Below, one piece after another: positions 27,733 through 36,751 of a stretch of DNA of 64,000 bases. The DNA is from Micavibrio sp. Its GTDB lineage: Bacteria > Pseudomonadota > Alphaproteobacteria > Micavibrionales > Micavibrionaceae. The notes under the pieces were generated by a model that did not search any database, had not been told where the DNA came from, and worked only from the letters and a program-made list of their open reading frames with translations. The first letter of the stretch is position 1. Every line of letters begins with the position of its first letter. Position numbers and translations under genes: made by a program. The DNA lies in contig BQJE01000005.1 of the NCBI GenBank assembly GCA_021604545.1, positions 1 to 64,000 of the forward strand. Direction: 5' to 3'.

Positions 27733-28638
27733 TCAACGACGCTTTGTGATGTTTGGGTATATAGGATCGCCGTTGCGATTCTTCGTGCACATCAGCATAG
27801 CAGAGCTTCTCAGGCTGGTATATTGCTGTGACCCAGCTGAAATGCCTGCGTCTTTATATATCTTTGCAAAAGTGTTGGCTGTACATTCGCAAAAATCCTC
27901 AACTTTTTGGTTTGGCGGCAACAAGGGGCCTTGCGTCAGGCACGCGTTATAGATATGCGCTGCAGCACCGGCTGTGTTGGGACATTCTGTGCTGATATAC
28001 ATGAGGATTTCATCAGCTGACACCTCCTCCTCTCTTTCAACACGATTATCTAGAAACCTTGTGGAAAGACATTCACAATCATAATTCATGCTCATTTGAT
28101 AAGTAGCATTGCAGTTCTCGTAAAATTTATGGGCTTCTTCAATATATTCATCCGGTATCTCGCTCAGGTCTTCTCCCAGATATTTTCTGTCGGTTAAATT
28201 TTCCGGCTCATAGCGACATGATTTTTTTTCCATGGCTTTGATAATGTCAGAGGAATTAGCGCTAGGGCCTTGCTGGGTGCGTTTGTCGATATATTGTACG
28301 GACAGGCAACGGCAGTCGAAATGTGCTTTGAGGTAATCGTCGTTCTTGCAGTAGGCAAAGAACCCTTCCATTTCATGAATGTATTTGTCGGGTAAATCGG
28401 ACATTTTATCTGGCACAGATGTGTTTGGGGTCGGTGTAGCCTGAGTTTTTGTTTGCGGTGGGGGTAATGATGCAGGCTTTTCAGGCTGTGGCTTAGAAAG
28501 TATGGATGAGTCGGGTGCGGAAAGCAGAGATTGGTCAGGCGCCGGCGTATCCGTAGGTGTTTGGGCCAAAGAAAGTGTGCTGGTCAGTGAAGCCAACGCA
28601 AATATTAAGCCTGCAAGAATGAGAACATAAAAACGCAT
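27733..28638 (-). CDS. Secreted protein with three Cys-x-Cys repeats
   Basis: No family recognised. 301 residues; signal peptide to about residue 26 (LSLAQ), then a Pro/Ser/Thr-rich linker to about 75. Three repeats follow, each with a first Cys, a CxC pair followed by a Tyr/Phe-rich helix, and a distant Cys: CRCLSVQYIDKR, CECLSTRFLDNR and CECTANTFAKIY. The four-cysteine pattern suggests disulfides in the periplasm or outside. No lipobox. It sits alone on the minus strand. Confidence 0.8.
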   Translation of the reverse strand: MRFYVLILAGLIFALASLTSTLSLAQTPTDTPAPDQSLLSAPDSSILSKPQPEKPASLPPPQTKTQATPTPNTSVPDKMSDLPDKYIHEMEGFFAYCKNDDYLKAHFDCRCLSVQYIDKRTQQGPSANSSDIIKAMEKKSCRYEPENLTDRKYLGEDLSEIPDEYIEEAHKFYENCNATYQMSMNYDCECLSTRFLDNRVEREEEVSADEILMYISTECPNTAGAAAHIYNACLTQGPLLPPNQKVEDFCECTANTFAKIYKDAGISAGSQQYTSLRSSAMLMCTKNRNGDPIYPNITKRR

Positions 28639-28724
28639 TATTTATTCCGCTTTGTTTACGTGATGTTTCTGCCCTTAATTGTACCATTTTGTGGAGTGGA
28701 CGGGAATTTTTAACCTGTGAGGGC

Positions 28725-28758
28725 ATAAAAAAGAGGCCTTCTATGAGGCCTCTTTTTG
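28725..28758 (-). terminator. Intrinsic terminator
   Basis: Stem AAGAGGCCT / AGGCCTCTT at 28731-28754 around a six-base loop, with A and T runs on both sides. It ends the minus-strand gene at 28783-29337 and separates it from the cysteine-repeat gene. Confidence 0.85.
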
Positions 28759-28782
28759 ATTAATTTGACAGTATTTAGCTTT

Positions 28783-29337
28783 TTAGGCGCGGCCTTTTAC
28801 CTTTTTCCAAAGGCCCTGAAATCCACCTGAGGATGTCTCAGATTCATCCTGATCGTTTTCGTTTTGCGGTTTCAGTTTTTTCATCTGGCCTTCCATGATC
28901 TGTTGACGGCGCGCTCTTGCTTTGCGTTCACGATCATTCAGTTTTTCTCGCAATTCCTCGGCCTGCTTCTGGCTGTACTGGCTGGTGATAAGGACCTGAT
29001 CGGCCTGCTTTTGCCATTTGTCGCGTTGTTCCTTGAGGTCGGCAATTTGTTCATTGGCTGCATGGAGCTGATCTTCCAGCATCTTGATTCGCATCTGCAT
29101 GCGTTCTACCTCAAGCATTGAAGAGGCTTTTTGTAGTTCTTGTTCGACAGAAGCAGAGCTACTTTCACCACTCTTTTGTTGCAAGCCAAAAGCTCGATCC
29201 AGCTCAGATACATCAATGACCCTGCGGCCATTGGCATCGAGTTCAAAAGAAATTTTACCACTATTCATCGAACGCTGGATGGTTGATTTGGATTTTCCTG
29301 TCAACTCAGCCGCTCTTTGTGCGCCTACTTTAGCCAT
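28783..29337 (-). CDS. HTH domain with long coiled coil
   Basis: 184 residues. The first ~50 form a small helix-turn-helix of the kind used by excisionase- or plasmid-partition-like DNA-binding proteins (AAELTGKSKSTIQRSMNSGK, then a SELDRAFGL end). Residues ~65-150 are a continuous coiled coil rich in Glu, Gln and Lys. The C-terminus is acidic then basic. It probably binds DNA as a dimer or higher oligomer; no target site is obvious. Function not assigned. Confidence 0.75.
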   Translation of the reverse strand: MAKVGAQRAAELTGKSKSTIQRSMNSGKISFELDANGRRVIDVSELDRAFGLQQKSGESSSASVEQELQKASSMLEVERMQMRIKMLEDQLHAANEQIADLKEQRDKWQKQADQVLITSQYSQKQAEELREKLNDRERKARARRQQIMEGQMKKLKPQNENDQDESETSSGGFQGLWKKVKGRA

Positions 29338-29466
29338 CTTCGTATCCCCTGATTGTTTTTATGGTGGTAAGAAATGGGTAGCACGGCATGCAGAGGGGAT
29401 CAAGGCACTATGACAAGAAATATCCACAGGCCTTGATTCTGTTAATAATATTGCTGAAATTGAAGG

Positions 29467-30279
29467 CTATGCGGCTTCTTTTTCCAGACGTTCGTTCAGG
29501 AGCTTGGTTAGGCGTTGCCACTGGGCACCGGAGAACAGATGCGCATAAATAAATGGCAACCAGCCTTTTTTATGCCATTCCAGAAAGGCCTTATCGTCCA
29601 GCTCGGCTAGCTTTTTCTCGTCAACGATCTTGAAGCCGGAGAAATTGATGCGTTTGCCATCTGCGACGTTTATTTGCGCTTCGCGTTCGACCAGAAGACC
29701 GCTATCGGATAGCGTCTTGCTAAATTCCACGGTTTGCTGAGCAGCGGCGTGATAGGATTTGCAGAATTCCAAAGCGTTGTTGGAGAGCTCGGTTGGCTTG
29801 CCTTCTTTGTCAAAGAAAGGCTGCTCACCTTTTTCACTGATGACATCATCATTCATATCAACACACAAGGTGAGTTGGTCGCTTTCTGGCAGTTCTGAGA
29901 AAATGAACGGATAGCGGCGGATATAGGCTGGAATATAGCTGTCTGGTTCCCAGTCTTTGCCTTTCAGAAATAGATTTTCATTATCGCGCAAGCCAAGAAT
30001 AGCCACAGGCGTTGCATTGCTGTCCGGTGAAAAGGCGATTGGATAGAAATGGCAGATTTGCGGCATTTCTATCAGATTAACCGGAATGGCATTCACGCCT
30101 TCGGTAAAGCCAAAACCAAAATTTTTATTGAGGGAAAGACTGGCGTGGGCCTTGGCATCCAGGGGGGCCGGTTTTTTATAAAAGAGGGGCAGATTTGCGG
30201 CCTCAGCACCTTTATTACTACTTTGAGCCTTGTCCTTGCCTTGCTTTTTGTCTTCTTTCTTATTGTCTTTCTGGGCCAT
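29467..30279 (-). CDS. SapC family protein
   Basis: 270 residues. After a Lys/Gln-rich 30-residue lead, the sequence matches the SapC family pattern: LFYKKPAPLDAKAHASLSL, HFYPIAFSPDSNATPVAILG, and YIPAYIRRYPFIFSE. The C-terminal ISEKGEQPFFDKEGKPTE-type segment and WHKKGWLPFIYAHL are also typical. SapC is named from a Campylobacter S-layer gene; its biochemical role is unclear and many alphaproteobacteria carry homologs. No signal peptide. Confidence 0.85.
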   Translation of the reverse strand: MAQKDNKKEDKKQGKDKAQSSNKGAEAANLPLFYKKPAPLDAKAHASLSLNKNFGFGFTEGVNAIPVNLIEMPQICHFYPIAFSPDSNATPVAILGLRDNENLFLKGKDWEPDSYIPAYIRRYPFIFSELPESDQLTLCVDMNDDVISEKGEQPFFDKEGKPTELSNNALEFCKSYHAAAQQTVEFSKTLSDSGLLVEREAQINVADGKRINFSGFKIVDEKKLAELDDKAFLEWHKKGWLPFIYAHLFSGAQWQRLTKLLNERLEKEAA

Positions 30280-30518
30280 GATCTATCCTTTGCACTCTTG
30301 TTGCTTTGCGCGTGAAATCTTTATGGGAGGAGTTAACCAAATTTCCCCTGTATTTGCAATGGTTTTCCCCATAACTCCCTAGGCTCTTAGGGGAATTGCA
30401 GGAGTAATACCAGAATATATGAAAATATATTAATATCCTGTTTAAATATATTGCGCTGTGGCTGGACAGGCTATAGTGTCCTCGTCGTTGGGCCGCAGAT
30501 TACAAGGAGTTTTGCGCT

Positions 30519-31859
30519 ATGCGTATTGGGATGGTTGGTACGGGTTATGTCGGATTGGTGTCTGGCACTTGCTTTGCAGAATTTGGCATTGATGTCGTTT
30601 GTCTTGATAAGGACGAGCACAAGATTGAGCGCCTGAAAAAGGGCGATATCCCTATATATGAGCCCGGTCTTGAGGATCTGGTTGAAAAGCAGGTTAAAGC
30701 TGGACGGCTCTCTTTCACTACTGATTTAAAAGAAGCCGTGGAGGGCGCGGATGCGGTTTTTATCGCTGTGGGTACGCCGCCGGGCGAAGATGGTCAGGCG
30801 GATATGTCCTATGTTGAGGCCGCCGCGCGTGAGATTGCGGGTGCTCTTGATCGCTATACAGTCATTGTGACCAAATCGACAGTGCCGGTTGGCACGGCGC
30901 GGGTTGTTGAAAAAATTGTCCGCGAAGAAAATCCCAAGGCTGAATTTGACGTTTGCTCCAATCCGGAGTTTTTGCGCGAAGGCGCAGCAATTAATGATTT
31001 TATGCGCCCTGACCGTATCGTCATTGGTACAGATAGTGAGCGCGCCGTTGAGGTGATGCGCAGGCTTTACAGACCGCTTTATATCAATGAAACGCCGATG
31101 GTTGTAACAACACCTGAAAGCTCGGAAACAATTAAATATGCGGGCAATGCCTTTTTGGCGACCAAGATTACTTTTATCAACGAGATTGCCAATCTGTGTG
31201 AGCAGACAGGGGCCAATGTACAGGACGTGGCGCGTGGTATTGGGCTGGACGGACGGATAGGTTCTAAATTTCTGCATGCCGGGCCGGGCTATGGCGGTTC
31301 CTGTTTCCCCAAGGATACGATGGCACTGACACAAATCGGACAGAAGCACGGCGCGCCACAAAATATTGTTGAGACTGTGCTGTGGGTGAATTCCGAGCGG
31401 CAAAAATCCATGGCACTGCGGATTATCGATGCTTGTGGTGGCAATGTAGACGGCAAACGTATTGGTGTTTTGGGCGTTGCGTTCAAACCAAATACCGATG
31501 ATGTGCGCGAAGCCCCGAGTTTGCAGATTATTCCATTGTTACAGGATGAGGGCGCGAAAGTTGCAGCCTATGATCCGGCGGCTATGGAAGAAGCGGCAAA
31601 AGAACTGGAGAAAATAGAGTGGTGTAAGGATGCATACGAGGTGGCGAAAGACGCCGATGTGCTCGTGATTATTACCGAGTGGAATGAATTTCGTGCGCTT
31701 AGCCTTGGGAAACTAGGGGAGCTCATGAAAAGTAAAGTTCTTGTGGATTTACGCAATATTTACAAACCCGAGGATATGGAAGACAAGGGTTTTCGTTATA
31801 TATCTATCGGGCGGCCTGAAATTCGGTCTAGTGAAAAATCGGCCTTAAAAGCTGTTTAG
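30519..31859 (+). CDS. ugd: UDP-glucose 6-dehydrogenase
   Basis: 446 residues. NAD-binding motif GMVGTGYVGLVSG at the N-terminus; catalytic Cys262 in GPGYGGSCFPKDT; FKPNTDDVREAPS in the C-terminal domain. It oxidises UDP-glucose to UDP-glucuronate, a precursor of acidic polysaccharides and of several nucleotide sugars. AAGGAGTT precedes the ATG. cysD follows 19 bases downstream, suggesting co-transcription with sulfate activation genes. Confidence 0.96.
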   Translation: MRIGMVGTGYVGLVSGTCFAEFGIDVVCLDKDEHKIERLKKGDIPIYEPGLEDLVEKQVKAGRLSFTTDLKEAVEGADAVFIAVGTPPGEDGQADMSYVEAAAREIAGALDRYTVIVTKSTVPVGTARVVEKIVREENPKAEFDVCSNPEFLREGAAINDFMRPDRIVIGTDSERAVEVMRRLYRPLYINETPMVVTTPESSETIKYAGNAFLATKITFINEIANLCEQTGANVQDVARGIGLDGRIGSKFLHAGPGYGGSCFPKDTMALTQIGQKHGAPQNIVETVLWVNSERQKSMALRIIDACGGNVDGKRIGVLGVAFKPNTDDVREAPSLQIIPLLQDEGAKVAAYDPAAMEEAAKELEKIEWCKDAYEVAKDADVLVIITEWNEFRALSLGKLGELMKSKVLVDLRNIYKPEDMEDKGFRYISIGRPEIRSSEKSALKAV

Positions 31860-31878
31860 CGCAGTTTAAGGAATCTAA

Positions 31879-32694
31879 ATGCATAATTATCTCGACGAAT
31901 TAGAGAGTAAAAGTATTTACATTATTCGTGAGGCTTATAACCGGCTGCACCCGATGGCAATGCTGTGGTCGATCGGTAAGGATTCGACGGCATTGCTGTG
32001 GCTGGTGCGCAAGGCATTTTTTGGCCGTGTGCCGTTTCCGGTTGTGCTGCTTGATACCGGTATGGAGATGCAGGAAGTTTATGATTTCCGCGACATGCTG
32101 ATCAAGGAATGGGATCTCGATTGCATCACCCATATGTGCCCGCCGGAAGAGGAAATGGACGAGACCCTGCCACCGGCCACCCGCGCCGCCATGCGCAAAA
32201 CCGAAGGGCTCAAGACTCTTCTCACCGAAAAACAATATAAAGGCGTGGTGCTTGGTATCCGCCGTGATGAGCAAGGCCTGCGCGCGAAGGAGCGTGTGTT
32301 CTCTCCGCGCTCGATTGACGGCGAATGGGATTTCAAAGACCAGCCGCCGGAGTTTTGGGATCAATACAAAACCGAATTTCCTGAAGGTGCGCATTTGCGT
32401 ATTCATCCGATCCTGCACTGGACGGAAGTGGATATCTGGCGCTACATTCAGCGCGAAAACATTCCGAGTTGCGAGTTGTATTTTGCACGCAAGGATGAGG
32501 AAACCGGCAAAATGATGCGCTACCGCTCGCTCGGTGAGAAGAACATTACCTTCCCGGTGGAAAGCAGCGCCTCGAATATCGAGGAAATTATCGAAGAGCT
32601 GGAAACGACGAACACGTCTGAGCGCGCCGGACGCTCGATGGATAAGGAAACAGAAGATAGTTTCGAGAAGCTCCGTAAGGCGGGGTACATGTAG
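31879..32694 (+). CDS. cysD: Sulfate adenylyltransferase subunit 2
   Basis: 271 residues. PP-loop motif LWSIGKDSTALLWL (S-x-G-K-D-S) near residue 33 and the IRRDEQGLRAKER segment mark the ATP sulfurylase small subunit. With CysN it forms adenosine 5'-phosphosulfate in the cytoplasm. It starts 19 bases after ugd and is followed three bases later by the cysNC fusion gene. Confidence 0.96.
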   Translation: MHNYLDELESKSIYIIREAYNRLHPMAMLWSIGKDSTALLWLVRKAFFGRVPFPVVLLDTGMEMQEVYDFRDMLIKEWDLDCITHMCPPEEEMDETLPPATRAAMRKTEGLKTLLTEKQYKGVVLGIRRDEQGLRAKERVFSPRSIDGEWDFKDQPPEFWDQYKTEFPEGAHLRIHPILHWTEVDIWRYIQRENIPSCELYFARKDEETGKMMRYRSLGEKNITFPVESSASNIEEIIEELETTNTSERAGRSMDKETEDSFEKLRKAGYM

Positions 32695-32697
32695 GTC

Positions 32698-34641
32698 ATG
32701 GCCAAGAAGAAAACAACAAAGCAAAACACACAATCCCATCAGCAACTCCGCGTGGTGATTGTCGGGCATGTCGATCACGGGAAATCAACGCTGATCGGGC
32801 GGTTGCTCTATGACACCGGCTCCTTGCCCGAAGGAAAATATGAAGAGCTGCAGGAGATTTGCAAGCGCCGCGGAACTGACGCGCTGGAATGGTCGTTTGT
32901 CCTCGATGCGTTCCAGGCCGAGCGTGATCAGGCCGTCACCATCGACACAACGCAGATCTGGTTTTCAACCGCGATGCGCGATTACGTGATTATTGATGCG
33001 CCGGGCCACCGCGAATTCCTCAAGAACATGGTCTCCGGTGCGGCGGAAGCCGATGCGGCGATCCTCGTGGTTGATGCTACAGAAGGCGTGCGCGAACAAA
33101 CAAAACGCCATGCGTATTTGCTTCACTTGCTTGGCATGCAACAAGTTGCCGTGGTGGTCAATAAGATGGATGTCGCTGGCCATGACCCGGAAGTGTTTGA
33201 AAAGGTCACCAAAGAGGTTACAGAGTATCTCGGCTCGATCGGCCTTAGCGCTTCGCATATCGTCCCCATTTCTGCCCGTGAAGGCGATATGATTGCGGGC
33301 CGCAGCAAAAATATGGACTGGTATAACGGCCATAATTTGATCGAGGTTCTCGATAGTTTTGATCTGGCGATGCCGCCGGTGGCACGCGCTTTGCGTTTTC
33401 CGGTGCAGGATGTGTACCGCTACGGTGAAAAGCGCATCATTGTCGGACGGATTGAAACCGGTATTTTGCGCAAAGGCGATACGGTTTTATTTTCGCCGGG
33501 CAATGAAGAGGCAATTGTGACCTCTATTGAAGTCTGGCCCGAAGATGAAAATAAAGTCGAAGCCCATGCCGGTGAAGTCATTGGTATTACTTTGGATGAA
33601 CGCATCTTTGTTGAGCGCGGTCATATCGGTTCGCATACCAAAAACCCGCCAATGCTCTCCAATGTGTTTCGCTCTAATATTTTCTGGCTCTCTCATAATC
33701 CGCTCAAGGTTGGAAATTCTTATAAGGTGCGCTATGGCACGCATGAAGCGATGGTTACCGTGCAGTCCATCGACAAAGTGATTGATACAAATGATCTCGG
33801 CGAAGCCGAAAAATCTGGCGAGGTTGGCCGTAACGCGGTGGCAGAAGTCACATTGCGCGCTCGCGATTTGCTTCCCGTTGATCCTTATACCGACAATGCG
33901 CGGCTTGGGCGTTTGGTGATGTATGAAGATTATGACATTGCCGGTGGCGGTATGATTAATATGGAGGGCTATGCAGATCAGCGCTCTTCTACAACCCCGA
34001 AATCAGAAAATATTTATACAGTGAATTATCTGGTTGATCAGCAGATGCGGGCCGAGCGTAACGGACATTATGGTGGCGTGTTCTGGTTGACGGGTCTTTC
34101 AGGGTCCGGGAAATCAACGCTGGCGATGGCCGTGGACAAGGCTTTGTTTGAAAAGGGGCTTCACACCTATGTGCTTGATGGTGACAATGTGCGTCATGGC
34201 TTGAATGCCGATCTTGGCTTTTCACCCGAAGACCGCACGGAAAATATTCGCCGCGTCGGTGAAGTGGCAGCGCTGCAGGCCGATAGTGGTTTGATTGTGG
34301 TGAGTGCTTTTATTTCGCCATACCGCGCCGACCGCGACCGGGCACGGGTAGCAGCGCCGGCGCATTTTCATGAAATTTACGTGAGTGCCGATCTTGCCAC
34401 TTGCGAAAGTCGCGACCCAAAAGGTTTGTACAAAAAAGCGCGGGCCGGAGAGATTGCCGAGTTTACCGGCATCGATTCCCCGTATGAAGCACCGGAAAAT
34501 CCCGAGATGGTCGTCGATACGCAAAGCAATGATATCGAGACTTGTGTCGAACAGATTGTTAGCTACATCGAAATGCAGGTAAAATTAAAAAACCAGGCTG
34601 CCAATGAACAGGGCAAAAAAGAAAAGGCGCTTGCGGTTTAG
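32698..34641 (+). CDS. cysNC: Bifunctional sulfate adenylyltransferase subunit 1 / APS kinase
   Basis: 647 residues. The N-terminal GTPase (CysN) has G1 [10 protein letters not shown]3 DAPGHREF and G4 NKMD; EF-Tu-like beta domains follow to about 440. The C-terminal APS kinase (CysC) from about 460 has [13 protein letters not shown] and [16 protein letters not shown]. Output is PAPS. In rhizobia the same fusion (NodQ) feeds carbohydrate sulfation; here cysH is not nearby. It shares a transcript with cysD. Confidence 0.96.
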   Translation: MAKKKTTKQNTQSHQQLRVVIVGHVDHGKSTLIGRLLYDTGSLPEGKYEELQEICKRRGTDALEWSFVLDAFQAERDQAVTIDTTQIWFSTAMRDYVIIDAPGHREFLKNMVSGAAEADAAILVVDATEGVREQTKRHAYLLHLLGMQQVAVVVNKMDVAGHDPEVFEKVTKEVTEYLGSIGLSASHIVPISAREGDMIAGRSKNMDWYNGHNLIEVLDSFDLAMPPVARALRFPVQDVYRYGEKRIIVGRIETGILRKGDTVLFSPGNEEAIVTSIEVWPEDENKVEAHAGEVIGITLDERIFVERGHIGSHTKNPPMLSNVFRSNIFWLSHNPLKVGNSYKVRYGTHEAMVTVQSIDKVIDTNDLGEAEKSGEVGRNAVAEVTLRARDLLPVDPYTDNARLGRLVMYEDYDIAGGGMINMEGYADQRSSTTPKSENIYTVNYLVDQQMRAERNGHYGGVFWLTGLSGSGKSTLAMAVDKALFEKGLHTYVLDGDNVRHGLNADLGFSPEDRTENIRRVGEVAALQADSGLIVVSAFISPYRADRDRARVAAPAHFHEIYVSADLATCESRDPKGLYKKARAGEIAEFTGIDSPYEAPENPEMVVDTQSNDIETCVEQIVSYIEMQVKLKNQAANEQGKKEKALAV

Positions 34642-34657
34642 GGATATACAGCCCACC

Positions 34658-34687
34658 TTGACATTATAGGATATATTTCCTATAATG
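34658..34687 (+). promoter_or_regulatory. Consensus promoter overlapped by a perfect palindrome
   Basis: TTGACA at 34658-34663 and TATAAT at 34681-34686 with a 17-base spacer: an exact sigma-70 consensus. The same bases contain a 26-base palindrome at 34662-34687, arms CATTATAGGA and TCCTATAATG separated by TATATT. Such overlap suggests an operator where a dimeric repressor would block polymerase. It reads toward cysQ at 34827. Confidence 0.75.
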
Positions 34688-34826
34688 TAGCCACGGCATG
34701 CTATAAACAAAAGAAAAACAATAAGATAAGAATTATAGAAATAGCATTTCTGCGGAACAGACTGAAGGATATTAATTTATAAAATGAAATCAATGCATTA
34801 TCCTATAAATAGCAGGTTTGGCCCCT

Positions 34827-35660
34827 ATGTCTAAAATCCTTCAACATCGTAAAGCGCTTTGCAACCAACTCCGCCGTGTGGCGATTGGGGCGGGTGAAAT
34901 CACGCTTAAATATTTTGACGATCTCGGCCACAAAGATGTCGAGGCCAAAAAGGACGGCTCGCCCGTCACTATTGCCGACCAGGAAGCCGAAACCTTCATC
35001 GAAAAGGCGCTGGCCGAAATGGCACCCGATGTGCCGATGATCGGAGAGGAGGCCGTGGCCGCCGGGCGCATTCCTGATATCACTAGTTCCGAATATTCCT
35101 GGCGTGTTGATGCGCTGGATGGAACGCGCGAGTTTATTCGTGGCGGCAGTGATTTTACCGTCAATATTGCGCTTATATATAAAGGTGATCCTGTTCTTGG
35201 CGTTGTTTATGCGCCGGAAAAAGGTGAGCTTTATGCCGGGTATATAGATGAGAACGGAGAATCCGAGGCAATAAAATGGTTGGAGGAAACCGATCATGAA
35301 AAATCTATTCATGTGCGCAAGGTGCCAAAAGGGGGGGTGACAATTGTAGCCAGCAAAAGCCATGGAAGTGCAGAGAAACTGGAAAGCTTTTTAAGCGATT
35401 ATAAAGTCGAAAAGCTTTTGAAATGCGGAAGCTCTCTCAAGATTTGCGTGATAGCTGCGGGCAAGGCCGATATTTATCCGCGCTTTGGTCCGACTTGCGA
35501 ATGGGACACGGCCGCGGCTGATGCGGTTTTACGTGCGGCGGGCGGTGTGGTTACCGATACGCAAGGCCGCGCCTTACGCTATGTTGGCGCTGATCCAAAA
35601 TTTTTAAACCCGGAATTCATTTGCTGGTCTGAGAAACAGCCAGACCTAAAGCCATTGTAG
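34827..35660 (+). CDS. cysQ: 3'(2'),5'-bisphosphate nucleotidase CysQ
   Basis: 277 residues from ATG 34827 (AGCAGG upstream; a TTG nine bases earlier is less likely). Inositol-monophosphatase-like fold: metal-binding GEEAVAAG, WRVDALDGTREFIRG (DPIDGT-type motif) and the C-terminal CEWDTAAADAVLRAAGG. It hydrolyses PAP, the by-product of PAPS use, to AMP. It is separated from cysNC by 185 bases with its own promoter. Its end overlaps the convergent gene at 35646 by 15 bases. Confidence 0.94.
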   Translation: MSKILQHRKALCNQLRRVAIGAGEITLKYFDDLGHKDVEAKKDGSPVTIADQEAETFIEKALAEMAPDVPMIGEEAVAAGRIPDITSSEYSWRVDALDGTREFIRGGSDFTVNIALIYKGDPVLGVVYAPEKGELYAGYIDENGESEAIKWLEETDHEKSIHVRKVPKGGVTIVASKSHGSAEKLESFLSDYKVEKLLKCGSSLKICVIAAGKADIYPRFGPTCEWDTAAADAVLRAAGGVVTDTQGRALRYVGADPKFLNPEFICWSEKQPDLKPL

Positions 35661-36248
35661 CCTGGCAATGACCCTGCCGATGATGCGGAAATCTGATAGC
35701 TCAAGAGTTTGCAGCTGAAATCCTTTTCTTGTTGCTGTAATACGAATTTTGGGTGGTTTGGATCCGGTAACAAGTTCGCATTTCCTAATTAATTCACCAT
35801 ATCCGTCAGATATAATGAATGTACCTGGTGGGGAGGGATTGCGGTCAGAAATATCCACGACAACATTTTCTCCTATTTTAAAATCCGGCTCCATCGTGTT
35901 TTCTTTGACTTTAAAAACTTTAATTTGATCAGGCGGTGCACTTGTTCTCTCTTCTAACAGTCCAGATGGGATAACCCATTGTTGGTTTTGTTCGTGTTGG
36001 CTATTTTCGCTTAATTGTAAGGCGCCCGCATTTGCTGTAGAGCCATTGTTATTTTTCAGGCTTCTTTCGCCATCAGACGGCAAGCCAAAAAACTGTCGCA
36101 TTGTAATATATTCATGAGCTTTGATTTGGCGCTTGCCGCCAAGAATTTTGCTAATAGCAGGAGGCTCCAGCCCCAACATTTGAGCTAGCCCTGCTTTTGT
36201 CGTTTCCGGGTTTAATTCAAACTGGGTTTTCAGCCATTGCGCATCCAT
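35646..36248 (-). CDS. HTH/S24 LexA-type repressor with altered catalytic site
   Basis: 200 residues. N-terminal XRE-like HTH (AGLAQMLGLEPPAISKILGG, about residues 19-38) and a C-terminal S24 peptidase-like domain. The catalytic motif, usually G-D-S-M-x-P, reads ENTMEP, with Thr118 where the Ser nucleophile would be. The expected Lys region is ELIRKCELV. Self-cleavage is therefore doubtful, though Thr could function. The architecture is that of phage- or SOS-type repressors. It is divergent from an XRE regulator at 36368 and converges on cysQ. Confidence 0.85.
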   Translation of the reverse strand: MDAQWLKTQFELNPETTKAGLAQMLGLEPPAISKILGGKRQIKAHEYITMRQFFGLPSDGERSLKNNNGSTANAGALQLSENSQHEQNQQWVIPSGLLEERTSAPPDQIKVFKVKENTMEPDFKIGENVVVDISDRNPSPPGTFIISDGYGELIRKCELVTGSKPPKIRITATRKGFQLQTLELSDFRIIGRVIARLQWL

Positions 36249-36305
36249 AGGGCAAGTATGCCACGCCTAATTTCCTCAAAATATTTCCATTTTAGCAATT
36301 TTTTC

Positions 36306-36345
36306 TTGAAAGTTGCCTAAATAGAAACCATAATACAACTTATGG
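36306..36345 (+). promoter_or_regulatory. Promoter with operator-like palindrome between two regulators
   Basis: TTGAAA at 36306-36311 and CATAAT at 36329-36334 with a 17-base spacer, reading toward the XRE gene. A palindrome CCATAA / TTATGG with a six-base centre (36328-36345) overlaps the -10. It is a candidate binding site for one of the two flanking HTH proteins. Confidence 0.55.
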
Positions 36346-36367
36346 TGTTAATTTTGGTGAAGGTAAC

Positions 36368-36751
36368 ATGTCTAAAAAGGAAAATAAAAATCTAAGGCGC
36401 GTGCCGCCGGAAGCCAAAATTATTGGTAGGAATTTGCGTGATTTGCGAATGGAGAGAAATTTATCGAGGCGGGAAGTAGCTGCTATTCTTGATGTCAGCT
36501 TTCAACAACTCCAGAAATATGAATCTGGCCAGAATCGTTTTCCTTTGGATAAGCTTTATGTGATGAAGGGCTATTGCGATGTGACTTATGAAAGGTTTTT
36601 TGAAGGGTTTGGTTTAGGTCATTTCAGTAATGGAGAATCGTTACCAAAACGGGATCAAGAGGCCTATGCCATATATATGAAGCTTATAAGATTAAAGGAT
36701 AATGCCCTTAAGAAAAAAATATACCGGGTCGTCAGTATCCTGATTGCTTAG
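36368..36751 (+). CDS. XRE-family HTH regulator
   Basis: 127 residues. Classic lambda-Cro/CI HTH at about 18-75: IGRNLRDLRMERNLSRREVA, then FQQLQKYESGQNRFPLDKLY. The C-terminal ~50 residues are helical and basic. It resembles small alphaproteobacterial XRE regulators of the type often found next to phage-like repressors. The start has AAGGTAAC upstream. Its stop overlaps the convergent gene at 36748. Confidence 0.88.
   Translation: MSKKENKNLRRVPPEAKIIGRNLRDLRMERNLSRREVAAILDVSFQQLQKYESGQNRFPLDKLYVMKGYCDVTYERFFEGFGLGHFSNGESLPKRDQEAYAIYMKLIRLKDNALKKKIYRVVSILIA

Noticed and set aside
29399..29437. 8-bp inverted repeat (ATCAAGGC / GCCTTGAT) near the SapC gene end
   Set aside because: Loop is 23 bases and no T tract follows, so it is not a credible terminator.
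30451..30477. TTGCGC-15-TATAGT as ugd promoter
   Set aside because: Both boxes and the spacing deviate; I could not support it over background.
31900..32778. 292-codon minus-strand frame opposite cysD
   Set aside because: It is antisense to the PP-loop gene cysD and extends into cysNC; no ribosome binding site or motif seen.
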